A DNA stretch of 64,000 bases from Oenanthe sinensis (lineage: Eukaryota > Streptophyta > Magnoliopsida > Apiales > Apiaceae). The DNA lies in contig JAPMAC010000209.1 of NCBI GenBank assembly GCA_028671895.1, positions 22,094,501 to 22,158,500 on the forward strand. The letters are read 5' to 3'. Under the pieces are notes generated by a model that was given only the letters and a program-made list of their open reading frames with translations, did not search any database and was not told the DNA's origin. The translations under genes and the position numbers were made by a program. This document shows positions 23,933 through 34,029 of this stretch, piece after piece. The first letter of the stretch is position 1, and every line of letters begins with the position of its first letter.

Positions 23933-24268
23933 GTTAAAGTTGCAGACAACAGAATAATTCAAGAGCAGCTCAACCAAAAGGTATCACATCCATCTAATAA
24001 TCTTTATAAAATTGATATTGATCCTTTTTCAAGGCCAACTGACAAATGGTCAACTTTCTGTCAGATTGATGAATGTGAAAAATTGCAACAAGCAGTTTTG
24101 TCCTTGAAAGGACAGCTTTCTGAGGCACAAGGGTTTAAAAATCTCAGCCAAATGGTTGGTAATTCAAAACGGTACACTGAAACAGAAAACATTAACATAG
24201 AACTTTCCTTGGAGAAAGAGACTACAGTGTCGAAAGATAAATACGAAGGGTCATTGCTGAAAGACCAG
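23933..24268 (+). pseudogene. Captured KIN-7-type kinesin stalk fragment
   Basis: This stretch follows a good splice acceptor (TTAATTTTCCAG ends at 23932) and stays open for 112 codons until a possible donor at 24269. It begins VKVADNRIIQEQLNQK and later has ECEKLQQAVLSLKGQLSEA, the pattern of the coiled-coil stalk of plant KIN-7 (MKRP/CENP-E-like) kinesins. A roughly 30-residue segment between these blocks does not look like kinesin to me and may be retained intron read as coding. The motor domain is absent. It is on the opposite strand to the AGO and ABCB pieces, so it was captured separately. Family assignment is from memory of the motif and is less secure than for the other two. Confidence 0.6.
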
Positions 24269-24792
24269 GTTTACATATTTATCCATTTTAAAAAGTGTAT
24301 TATTTTGTACGTATTTATTCATTTAATAATGTGATTAGCTAGAAAAAATATTTTTAAGATATTAAACTGAAATATTCATGACTGTGTGTGTTACCATTAA
24401 CTAGCTGACATGTATGCAAGCTAGAGATAGCTTCAAATTGAACCAGACTTGTAACTTGCCACTGTCCTTGCACATTAAAGTTCACCTTGTTTTTTTTCTA
24501 CTTTCTACTATTATCACTTGAGGATGTGATTTTTTTTGTTTAGCCAATGATTATGTGAAATTTACAGTCATAAAACAGGACAGTCGTCTTTATATAAGTA
24601 TGGAAAATTCTTTTCTATTACTGTAAAAAGGATGCAAAAGTTCCAGATCTAGTAACTCTCAGACATTGTACTATAAAACCTCATATATTGTATATTATTA
24701 CTAGTTAAATTCTTGATCTAGTTAAATTATTACTGTCAGTTTCGTAGAATTTTTCAATAAAGTAATCTACCAAAATATCATATATTGTATTA

Positions 24793-25452
24793 CCCGAGGT
24801 TGGATCGTAAAACCTTTCAATGAGGGAAACCACCGTGCTTTTTCCAGAGCCACTACTTCCCACCAAAGCTATGGTCTTACCGGCTGGAACACTGAGCGAA
24901 AAATTCTTTAATATAGGTATATCTGGCCTTGAGGGGTAAGAGAAATCCACATTTTTTATCTCCACTTGTCCCAAAACAGAGTCAAATTCCAAACCGGATT
25001 TGCTGTTTTTGTCTATAGTCGGTTTGTGGTCAATTATTCGGAAAATTTTAGCAGCTGCAACTCTTGCCTTTGCAAATGCAGCCATACTAGGGATAGATTG
25101 TCCTAAAGCGTTGTAATGGGGGACAGATTATTTTTTTTAGTGGAATAAACTCAAAATAAAGCCACATGAATAATGTTCAAGAATGTACTTACATTCCTCC
25201 AATCATAACTGCGAACATTGTTGATATGGCAAGCCCTCCATTGGTATAATGATGCCTAACTAGATAACCCCCATACCAGAGTAGAAGTGCATAACAACAA
25301 AACACAGTGAAGTATGTAGCCCCTAATCCCAATCCCTTTGAAAGCCCGGTTTTATATCCGAGCCTCTGAGAGATCTTTAATGCAGATGAATATGCTTTTA
25401 ATGCTCTCGACTCACCAACATATGCAACTACTGTCCGAATTTGAGCTATATT
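24793..25452 (-). pseudogene. Captured ABCB1-type (P-glycoprotein) transporter fragment
   Basis: Two minus-strand pieces are seen. The first (25452-25193) encodes the end of the first transmembrane domain: QIRTVVAYVGESRAL, then TYFTVFCCYALLLWYGG. The second (about 25111-24793) encodes ALGQSIPSMAAFAKARVAA, then the start of the first nucleotide-binding domain with the Walker A motif GSSGSGKST, ending at ERFYDPTSG. This is contiguous ABCB1/PGP1-like auxin transporter sequence. The intron between them has a good donor (GTAAGT) but its acceptor reads CAA instead of CAG, so splicing is broken. The signature motif, Walker B and second half are absent. It is not a functional transporter. Confidence 0.88.
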
Positions 25453-25957
25453 CTGCATTCCATTTTTACTAAGATTTAGCATGCAAAAACAGAGAATATA
25501 GTGTCAATTTGTTTACCTTGAGCTATTTGCTGACCAAATGCAACGCTTTTTCCCCTACTGTTGCAAGGTGCAACACTACAATTGAACTGCAACACAACTT
25601 TCTAATATAATGCAACGCTTTGTTTGTAGTGTTGCAGTTGCTCAAAAAAAGTAGGCTAATGTAACGGAAAATGAGTGTTGCATTCTAAAAGTATTGCATT
25701 AGGCCGTTTATGGCGTACTTATAAGTTACTTTTTTTAAAAAAATATTTTCATAATTTTTTGAAAATTAATATTTATTTTAGAAATTTAAGACCAAATCTT
25801 ATTTCCAAATTTGAAAATAAGTTATTTATTTTCAAAAAAAGTACATATATACCAACTTTTTCAACTTATAAGCTGCTTATAAGTTTACACAAACATGACC
25901 AATATTTAAAATTGGATATAGCCAACTAAAACACTTGTTCCTCTTGGTGTGCATTTA

Positions 25958-27042
25958 AAAATCCACCAAATCACCATATTCCCATCCTATGTGATCAGAT
26001 TTACTCTTTAATGATTCATCCGAAGAACCTAACAGGTGCAGAATTTTCCATTTTACCTATAGTCAAAACAGAAAACATATATTCTGAGAAAATATAGCCA
26101 GCATGTACATATATTTGTTTGGAAATTTTAAAAATAAAAGTAAAAAGGATTTGATTTAGGTTTTGACGAGTAGCTTGATTCAACTATTGATCTTGATTCT
26201 TGGTCTTGTGTATCAATACTAAAGTAAATGTTAGGGTTTTGCTCTCTATCTCCTTCTCTCTGATGCAAGAAGTTCTTCACCTTTTTTAAGTCATGTTTAG
26301 TTTGACTCGATTTCCGAGTTAAATGTTTAATATATGAGCTTATGTAAATAATAACGGTGGCTACCTTGTACCGATTAAATGCAAAATGGTCGATTTTCGT
26401 GAAATGTAATTTTTATTTATAAATTGAATATAATGTTTGGTAGTGTATTATTTATAAATTATTAAAATTTTGTAAAAAATATTTTATTTAAATTAAATAA
26501 AACCTAAACTATTATTAGGATCGAAAATGAAATTTTTTGTAATTGATTTTGTTAATTCTAATATTTTTAATTATCTCAAATTTATTTAGTTAATCTAATA
26601 TATTTAGTATTATATTATATTTAAAATATAACTATTTTTTATATTATCTATTTAAATTCTTTAATATATATGAATTTGAATCTCATTAATCTGAATTTTA
26701 TATACTTATATTAAAAATCTTATATTATAATATATTATATAAATATATAATATAATTATACTAAATACAATTCACTTGCAAATCTCAATATTATAAATGA
26801 AAAGTATTTTTTTAATATAATAAGTGAAAAGTAATTTTTTCATAATAAATTATTTGATTAGTATAAAGATTTTAAATTAAATTTAAAATTTAAAATATAA
26901 ATTTTGAGACCGAGCTTTCCCGTTTGATGAAAAATGTACGTATTTTTCGACTTACGTGGGAGCCAAACAGTACCTTGTAATTTTCGAAATGAGCTTATGA
27001 TACTGACACTCCGGCATACTGACATACCGGGCGAAACAGAAA
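25958..27042. other. AT-rich intergenic region and AUG4 upstream sequence
   Basis: No gene, tRNA or recognisable TE is visible. Most of 26400-26900 is very AT-rich. The last roughly 140 bases include the probable promoter and 5' UTR of AUG4; I see no convincing TATA box. Confidence 0.5.
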
Positions 27043-30000
27043 ATGGTGAAGGGGCAAAATCTTGCGGCCGATGTAAGTCAACTTATCGATCAATTGGAAC
27101 GACATTGCTTGGCTCCTGATGGATCTCTCGTCTCTAAATCCGCTTACTACGATCTCCAACTCGTAAATACACTCTATCTCTCTCCCTCCCTCCCTGTCTC
27201 TCTCTCTCTCGAGAGAGAGAACTAATACTATTAATTTAATGTAATTGTGTGTTTGACGCAGGCCAGAGAAGAAATGGCGAGAGAGAGATTGCGGTACTTG
27301 GAAGCTATGGTATTATTCTTTTTTTCATCATCAATTAGGGTTTCAATTTTCATTTCATATGTATATATATATATTTTGGGTTTAATTTTTAGTTTGATTA
27401 TGTTGGTTACTTAGGCTGTGTATTGTGAAGCAAATGCAATGGTAGAGGATTACCAGCAGGCACTTTCCGTCGCGAGTCTCGGCAGTACTCGTGATGTTCA
27501 CACTCTTTATCCTCAGCTTGGCCTCAGAAGCTCTCCCCAGGTTTCTGTTTCTAACTGACTACATTTTTCTCGTAATTTTAAGATTTGTTGTACGAGTTTC
27601 TGGCGTATATATTTTAGTGAGTTCAAGGTGTTTTGTGTTATCTTAGGATGCCAACTGCCTTGCTATACCAATTTTTTTTTATTTTGTTTAGTACCAGTCT
27701 TGAAAGATAACAAGATGTCATGTCAGATTTTACATGGTGGTTAGTATCCTCGGAGTGTAGTTTGTATTGATGATGAAAGTAATGAAGGTTTGTATGTATA
27801 ATTTAGGTTTATGAGACTCTTGAGCATCGTTTTACGGTTGCAGAAGCTGCACAAAGGTTGAGGCTACCTTTGATTTCGAAAGACGGGGAGGTTCATGAAG
27901 AAGAAATTGAAAAATGGAGTGCCATGTCAAGAAGCTCACTTGACAGTTCGAATACCAGTGTTACTATAACCTCAAGTTCTAACTACACGAATTATACAAA
28001 TATATCTGCAATTGGCGCTGGTGTTGCTTCAAATAGCGTCTTCTCTAGCAATCCTACAGACACCGGGGAACCTGAAGTTGGGGGTGTACCTGATCGATTT
28101 CTTGGGATAACACCTACTTATTTGTGGAAAACTCAACTCCAACAGGCACCTTTGTCAAATGTGAGATGATAAACAGTTTCTCTAAAAAATTTCTTGTCCA
28201 TTTTTTACAAGCTTTCACATGCATAGACAAGTAATGGTGTACAATTCTTTTTCATTTATGAGCTTTTTTGATGGTTTTCCTCTCCTTTGTATGGGAATTA
28301 TTTATAGTTCTTCTTAGCTTTTTATTGACCAAATTCTTGCATTTATAGGATATGACAGAATACCAGATTCCACTGCTCCGCGAGATTGAGACTCGTTTAA
28401 AAGATAAATGTGATAAGTTAGCAGATGCGTTCATTGATGACATTGGTGAGACTCGAACTGATTTCCCTCTTGTACATAACCATTTGTATACCTACATGTG
28501 CTTATCGGGTAATCCTGTGTACATGATGTACATGCCAAATCTATTCGAGATGAGAAGTGCGGTATTATTTTCAAATATGTCCTCTGGCCTATGTCACATT
28601 TAGCTTATTTTTTTCATTGTACGAGTGTCAGGAATGAGTTGGTCAACCTACATCAGTTAAATGTGCTTAATATTTGATTCCTACCTAGTGGTTTATATAT
28701 TCTTTTACCTATCTATATATATGATAGTGGGGGACTGTGGGTTAAAGACTCAATTTATTTATTGATTCTCCAGATCTCTCTGCAGATTCTTCAACTGGGA
28801 ATTCAAGTGCCAGACTTCCAGAGAGGTTTGTGGTTCATGTATCACATATATCATGCGTGGAAACCTATCACCTGTTCTAAGTAGTATGGAATATTTGTCT
28901 CTTTTAGTTCTGCTTTAGAAGAAGATTTAATTAATTCATCTTTGAAAAGTTTGAATGTTTGATACCTATTGAAGTTTATGCGACCTGAAAGTTTTTCTTT
29001 CAAGTATCCACGGTGTTTTTTTTGTTTGTCATCAAGTCCCAGCCAAGAAGTTTTTCACTTTAATCGTTGAAGTTGGAAATAAAGTTTGATGGCCCATCAT
29101 TGGAATTATTAGCTTGTGTGTGTGTGTGTATAGATGCTTAAAAATTCCTGTTAGCCTCATTTCTCTCCTTTAATATTTCCTACGTATTTTTACTTGTTTC
29201 TATCTTTAATAGTTTATAAACCTTTGAAAAAATTTATTATCATCTACTATCCTCATGTCCACCTATAGAATAGTCATAAATGATTTGATCCTTTGTGCCT
29301 CTCCCTGGCCATGATTTATTGAGCATTATCTGTCTTAATATTATGTTATAGTCAACAGTTTCTTATCTTTCTGTTCCTTTCTAATGTGAAAAGGGTAAAG
29401 TTAATTATTGAGGAGATTGAAAGGGAGGAAGCAGCTTTGCGTGAGGATCTATATTCTGCAGACAGAAAGTTTGCTGAGTATTATAATGTATATGAAGAAT
29501 TTTACAATATGTGTGCTAATTACCAAGTGTAGGGTTATCCTTTGTTATTATTTATTTATCTTGCAACTTTACCTTATTTGTTATTCTGTTGATAAGGTCT
29601 TGGAGCAGATTCTTGGTGTTCTTATCAAGCTTGTGAAAGATTTAAAGTTGCAACATCAACATAAATATGTAAGCTTGCTACTTCAACATCCTTAGTGGTT
29701 ATGGTCATAAGGGTGTACATGAGACTTGACTATGTCTATGTTACCTGTGTAGGTGAAAATGTAGTTTCAGTTTTTCATTAGATTCTGCTCCTTACATCAT
29801 CCACAGAACAACTGAATTTAATGATATTTAATAGGATGAACTGCAAAAGACTTGGCTATGCAAAAGATGTGAAACAATGAGCGCAAAGTTGAGGTTTGTC
29901 TCTCTAGCTTTTTAATGACCATTTTTTGCACATTATATATGTTTGTACTTAAGATAGCAAGAAAGGAAAGTTGAATATACATGAGCAGATATGTGAACTT

Positions 30001-31921
30001 TTTAAATCAATACATCAAAAACAATATATTCCTTTTAGTTTTATACTTGATACCCGATATCTATACAATATACATATGTTATCCGAGATGCATTATGTGG
30101 TTAGGAGTGTCTTTTCAATTCACCTTTTCTTCTTTTCCATGTTATTGTTCTCATCTTCATTTCTGCGATTGTGTATGTTTGGGTTTACTATTGTTCAATC
30201 TAACCTTTTAGTATATAGTCCTACTTTCAGTGTCACATGCTTATGTTTAGGTTGAAATTTGTTATAGTATGTAAAGAGTTAGGTTGTGTTCACTTGGTGA
30301 GAATGTAATGAGAAAGGAATGGAATGAAAAATTATAAACAAATTTTATGAAGAAAGAAGAATGTATGAGTGAAATTGTGAATAAACATGAGGGAGTTTAA
30401 ATTTGTTATGATGAGGGTTGTAGGAAAAATGGTGGAAAATGGAATGAAACATTCCTTTCAAAACATGTGTGTTAGAATTCTAGTTCAAATAGTTTAGAAT
30501 GGAATGAAAGAAATAATGAAAATTATAAACATTTTTCTTAATCTCACCCAAATTAGAGTATAAATTTCATTCCATTCTCCCCTCATTCCATTCTATCCAA
30601 GTGAACACAGCCTTAGTATGTACTTCCTCATTAAATCTATATACGATATTGGTTTCACTGTTGTTTATGTTTCACAAGACTTTATATTATTATGTTTTTT
30701 ATCTATGAGAAACACCTTACTGTGAGTTAATGTTACTATCTAAATCTGGCAAATTATCTGTCTATCTAATTCTAAAAGAAAGAAGTCTTTTAAACTCAAT
30801 CAGGTTGCAGATTGTTTACAGCTTGGTAAATCTTCTACTTCCGACGACAATTTCTTTCTTCTTTTGGGGAAGAATTATTTGATGCTTGTAATAGTTTGCA
30901 CTTTGCTATACATTTGTTAACCAAGTAGACCATTACTAGATTAAGCTAGTACAAAATTATAGTGCTCAGCATTCAACCTAAATGAAAGCATTTAATGATG
31001 AATAAATAGTATCAGACTTTAACCTCAGTCATAACACTCTGTTTGTAATACAGAGTTTTGGAGCATATTCTCCTGCTGGAGACTTACACCAAGGAGTCCA
31101 TTCCAGCACTGCACAAAATTAGGTAAACAATGTGTATATGTTAAATACTTAAATAAGTTGGTTCCAGGTTCATTTGAAAGAATTTAAGTAGTGTCACCCT
31201 TTGTTTCAGAAAGTATCTAGTTGAAGCTACAGAAGAGGCTTCTCTCTCCTACAATAAAGCGGTACCTTTGTATCCCTATTTAAAATTCTCTTCGCATGAT
31301 ATGGAGTCCGATTTTGACATGGAAAATTACATATGCGCATGATGTGTGATTTTTTTTTTTTTAAAATAATTGTTGCAATTAGATAGTTGCTTCCAGCAAA
31401 CTAACAATTGTTGTACTGGTACGGTAGTGGTACCAGACAGAATATATGGAACTAACTTAAGTTTCTATATTTATTGTTTAAATTGGAAAGTGAATCAATT
31501 TCTGTAATCATAGTGTTTTCTAAGAGAAACAAATTCTGTAGATTTTTCATGTTATTCTGTATTGTTTCCAAGGATTTTCTGTAGTCTGTACTCTAGCAAA
31601 TGAAGCTTTTGGTTAAAAAATGGGAGATGCAGCTCGGCATTAGCTATTCTAAAGGGTTTTAATAAACATTTGGTGTCCCATGTTTTGTGTGTTAGGTTAC
31701 GCGCCTTCGGGAGTATCTAGGTGTCGACCCTCACTTCGACACAATTGCAAGGCAGTACCATGACATAGTACAGGTGAATATGGATGTCCGAAGTCTGTGA
31801 AATTTGGTTTATTTAAATTTTTACTGAACAGACCATTTTTTGGTTGCTGCAGAAACTAGAAAATATGCAATGGACAATTCACCAAGTTGAAATGGATCTG
31901 AAGCGCTTACCAAGCACATGA
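27043..31921 (+). CDS. AUG4: HAUS augmin-like complex subunit 4
   Basis: Augmin binds existing microtubules and recruits the gamma-tubulin ring complex, driving branched nucleation in spindle, phragmoplast and cortical arrays. Thirteen coding exons can be read, all with GT/AG borders: 27043-27162, 27262-27309, 27415-27540, 27807-28160, 28349-28445, 28774-28825, 29394-29487, 29597-29668, 29835-29893, 31054-31122, 31210-31261, 31696-31773, 31853-31921. They join to 1290 bases, 429 amino acids without a stop, about the length I recall for Arabidopsis AUG4. Recognised blocks are ADVSQLIDQLERHCLAPDGS at the N-terminus, RLPLISKDGEVHEEEIEKW, VKLIIEEIEREEAALREDL, WLCKRCETM and ENMQWTIHQVEMDLK at the C-terminus. 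Most of the protein should be coiled coil. Intron 9 holds a MITE. The gene looks intact and functional. Confidence 0.96.
30274..30614. mobile_element. hAT-type MITE in AUG4 intron 9
   Basis: The ends are inverted copies of GGYTGTGTTCACTTGG, and the element is flanked by perfect 8-bp direct repeats AGTATGTA (30266-30273 and 30615-30622), the duplication length of hAT elements. The left terminus carries a small extra AGTTA. The interior is rich in GGAATGGAATGA and its complement. It lies well away from both splice sites. Confidence 0.88.
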
Positions 31922-32510
31922 GAAGAATACCAGTAGTTCCCTTCATATTTGTTGCACCTGAACTGAATCAAGTACTAATAGAGAGTTGGAGACAATTAAA
32001 GGGAGGAGTGTGTTTTGTATTGTGCATCATGATTCTTAGTATGCAAAAATCAAAAGGAAAAGCTGCTGCTTATGAGATTGGAATATAACAAATTTTCTTT
32101 TTACCAAGATTAAACTCCCCCATTTTTATGTACTTTGTCTTAGATATTTTTGTAAGATAAGATGCTACAAGTAGTAATTTGGGCCTATTCAAACGTCTTG
32201 ATGCATCAGTGGCCCCTGACCATGTAGGCAGAATATTCCAGACTAAACCAGAGCGTTATATCTACGCATTTTATATTCCAAAGTTTACCATATTTTTAAG
32301 TAGGAAATTAACAAAACCCAGGTTTAAAATCAAGTCCTGCTAAAGCTTCCTTCTCTACCGTCCATTCCTGAAGATCAGTCTATTAATAAATAATTAATAC
32401 AAATAGAAAACCTATATTCTTCTGAAATAAATATTAGCCATTAGAATAAAACGAACTGAATAAATACAAGTGGAGGAGGAAAATCCAATCCCCACCACCT
32501 CTGTTTTTAT
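31922..32510. other. AUG4 3' UTR and intergenic spacer
   Basis: No gene visible. The AUG4 3' UTR probably occupies the first 250 or so bases; after it lies the spacer before the SUI1 promoter. Confidence 0.5.
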
Positions 32511-32515
32511 CCCTC

Positions 32516-32522
32516 TATATAA
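32516..32522 (+). promoter_or_regulatory. TATA box of the SUI1 gene
   Basis: TATATAA about 530 bases before the start codon, with a pyrimidine-rich leader and a probable 5' UTR intron in between. An ACCCTAAT sequence (telo-box-like, common in plant translation genes) lies a few bases downstream. Confidence 0.6.
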
Positions 32523-32592
32523 CAGACCCTAATCACCAACTCAAATTTCGTATCTATTTTTCCATCCTCTCCAACAAGTTTGCTGCTTTCAG

Positions 32593-33003
32593 GTAATCAT
32601 CTTATCAATATTACTATTATATCTATCAATCTGTGTGTGTTTTCTTGCGTTACAGATTGTTGCCTGTTTATCTGGTACACCTAAATAAATATTTTATGTA
32701 TAGTGTTTTGTTTTTTTGATGAGTTATACTATTCTGAATTTTCATTTTCATCGAATTCAATTGTGTGATTGATTCAGGTTTGGGATAGGTACCTTTTATC
32801 TCGCACATATGTAATAAATAAATATTTATGTATAGTATTTTGTTTTCTTGATGAATTATAGTATTCTGATTTTTCATATTTAACGAATTCAATTTTGTGA
32901 TTGTTCATATGTCTCTAAATTTGGCAAATTTTGAGGTTCTTAAGAAGCCCGTATAAGAGAATTTGATTTCATAAATTTTGAATATATTGTGTGATTGATT
33001 CAG
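32593..33003 (+). other. 5' UTR intron of the SUI1 gene with internal duplication
   Basis: A donor TTTCAG|GTAATC at about 32592 and an acceptor GATTGATTCAG|GTTTGGG at about 33003 frame the likely 5' UTR intron. Inside, a block of about 80-90 bases occurs twice (32680-32770 and 32810-32900). The acceptor-like string TGTGTGATTGATTCAGGTTTGGGATAG occurs at about 32763 and again at about 32990, so two equivalent 3' splice sites exist. Confidence 0.65.
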
Positions 33004-33045
33004 GTTTGGGATAGTTGTTTGTTGTTGGTTCAAAAACAAGAGTAC

Positions 33046-33387
33046 ATGGTTGATATCGATGTTCAGATCCCAGCATCTTTTGATCCATTTGCTGAGGCTG
33101 AATTAACAGATGCTACTGGCTCTGCCAAGGAGTATGTTCACATTCGAATTCAACAGAGGAATGGAAGGAAGAGCTTGACGACAGTTCAAGGCCTCAAGAA
33201 AGAACTCAGTTACGACAAGATTCTCAAGGATGTTAAGAAGTCTTTTTGTTGTAATGGTACTGTTGTGAATGATAAAGAGCTTGGTAAGGTTATCCAACTC
33301 CAAGGCGATCAGCGCAAGAACGTCTCCACCTTCCTTGTTCAGGCTGGGATTGTCAAGAAAGATCAGATCAAGGTTCATGGTTTCTGA
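33046..33387 (+). CDS. Eukaryotic translation initiation factor 1 (SUI1 family)
   Basis: eIF1 binds the 40S ribosomal subunit near the P site and enforces start-codon fidelity during scanning. The product is 113 amino acids, the normal length for plant eIF1/SUI1 proteins, in one coding exon. The N-terminus MVDIDVQIPASFDPFAEAE is the family's usual opening, so the start at 33046 is chosen over an in-frame ATG 51 bases upstream that lies next to the intron acceptor. The SUI1 fold is recognisable from EYVHIRIQQRNGRKSLTTVQ, FCCNGTVV, GKVIQLQGDQRKN and the C-terminal FLVQAGIVKKDQIKVHGF. All conserved blocks are intact. It lies downstream of AUG4 in the same direction with its own TATA box. A third-codon asparagine after KELG is a minor variation. 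Confidence 0.97.
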   Translation: MVDIDVQIPASFDPFAEAELTDATGSAKEYVHIRIQQRNGRKSLTTVQGLKKELSYDKILKDVKKSFCCNGTVVNDKELGKVIQLQGDQRKNVSTFLVQAGIVKKDQIKVHGF

Positions 33388-34029
33388 TACAATCTTTTGA
33401 CCTGCACTAGTAACTCCTTGTATTACTACTGTTTTCGGCTTTTGTTCTTGACCCGTGATCAATGCCATCATGGGAGTTTCAGTTGATTGTATGCTTTTGA
33501 TCTTGGGTTTCATTACTACTAATAATAAACACCCTGCCTGTCTTTTATTTCTTTCCTCTGCAAGGTTTTATCTCTTGTCGTCCTAAGTTTTGGATTCGAT
33601 TCGAGTGGATCGATTCGAGTGGATTATTACAAGTTCGGAAGCTTACTAAAAAAACAAATAGCAAGGACATGTTCCTATGACACCGGACAGACAACAAATT
33701 ATTAATATGTCTTAGATGAGATTTCATAAACAGATCAGTTTCGTATGGATTAGATTGAAAAATTACAAAAATAATCCGAAAGCCCATTTACGGCCTGATG
33801 TAACAAGCGCCTCATTTTATATTTTTTTCTCATTTGAAAATATAGAATGCTTTGAGAGTGATCGTAAAATATGAAATGAAGTATAAATCTTAAACAGACC
33901 GGCTCCAACAACAAAAAAGGTCTTATACACACTTACTAAAATAGGCCCTCCATATTAAAAAAAAGAAGAAGAAAAAGGGAATTAAGTTATAGAATATATG
34001 CTTTGAGCAAAGTAAAAGGGTTGTTAGGA

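Larger units (their letters stand above)
22155..25717. mobile_element. Pack-type DNA transposon carrying three host gene fragments
   Basis: The ends share the inverted motif TACGCCATARAYGGCC, preceded on the left by CAC (CACTACGCC). Just inside both ends are many TGCAACAC, TGCAACGC and AATGTAACA motifs in both orientations, as expected of the subterminal repeats of CACTA elements. There is no transposase. The interior holds AGO4-like (minus), KIN-7-like (plus) and ABCB1-like (minus) gene pieces with introns, so capture was at the DNA level. The flanks show a 9-bp direct repeat CTTATAAGT (22146-22154 and 25718-25726), which would suit a Mutator-type element better than the 3-bp duplication of CACTA. 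The superfamily is therefore unsettled; the Pack nature is not. Confidence 0.75.
22129..25900. mobile_element. hAT-like MITE hosting the Pack element
   Basis: The left end GGGGTGTTTGGCTTAGCTTATAAGT and the right end (25870-25900; read in reverse, GGTCATGTTTGTGTAAACTT) are imperfect inverted repeats rich in the palindrome CTTATAAG. The Pack element (22155-25717) interrupts it, leaving about 26 bp on the left and 183 bp on the right, so the MITE itself is about 200 bp. The target duplication is not clear; TGATAATT and AATATTTA at the borders fit the interrupted LTR sequence but do not match each other. Confidence 0.6.
20792..25957 (+). repeat. 3' LTR of Copia-1, split by nested DNA transposons
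   Basis: It starts TGTAACCCTCAGAATTTTGATGATC and runs to 22128. It resumes at 25901 with TTGGATATAGCCAACTAAAACAC and GGTGTGCATT, matching the end of the 5' LTR at about 6990-7060. The 22129-25900 interval is inserted DNA. The LTR also has an internal tandem duplication (21672-21921) absent from the 5' LTR. The final CA is eroded, so the end is approximate. Confidence 0.8.

Noticed and set aside
24705..25482. A functional ABCB1 auxin transporter gene
   Set aside because: Only the end of one membrane domain and the start of one nucleotide-binding domain exist, with a destroyed splice acceptor, inside a transposon.
29971..30255. A hydrophobic 94-codon frame in AUG4 intron 9
   Set aside because: Low-complexity intron sequence with no coding signature; the flanking exons splice cleanly without it.
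32995..33045. Upstream in-frame ATG as the SUI1 start
   Set aside because: The 17 extra residues do not resemble any eIF1 N-terminus and the codon falls in the intron-acceptor region.
33103..33513. A 136-codon frame antisense to SUI1
   Set aside because: It is the mirror of a strongly conserved coding exon; its openness follows from codon use of the real gene.
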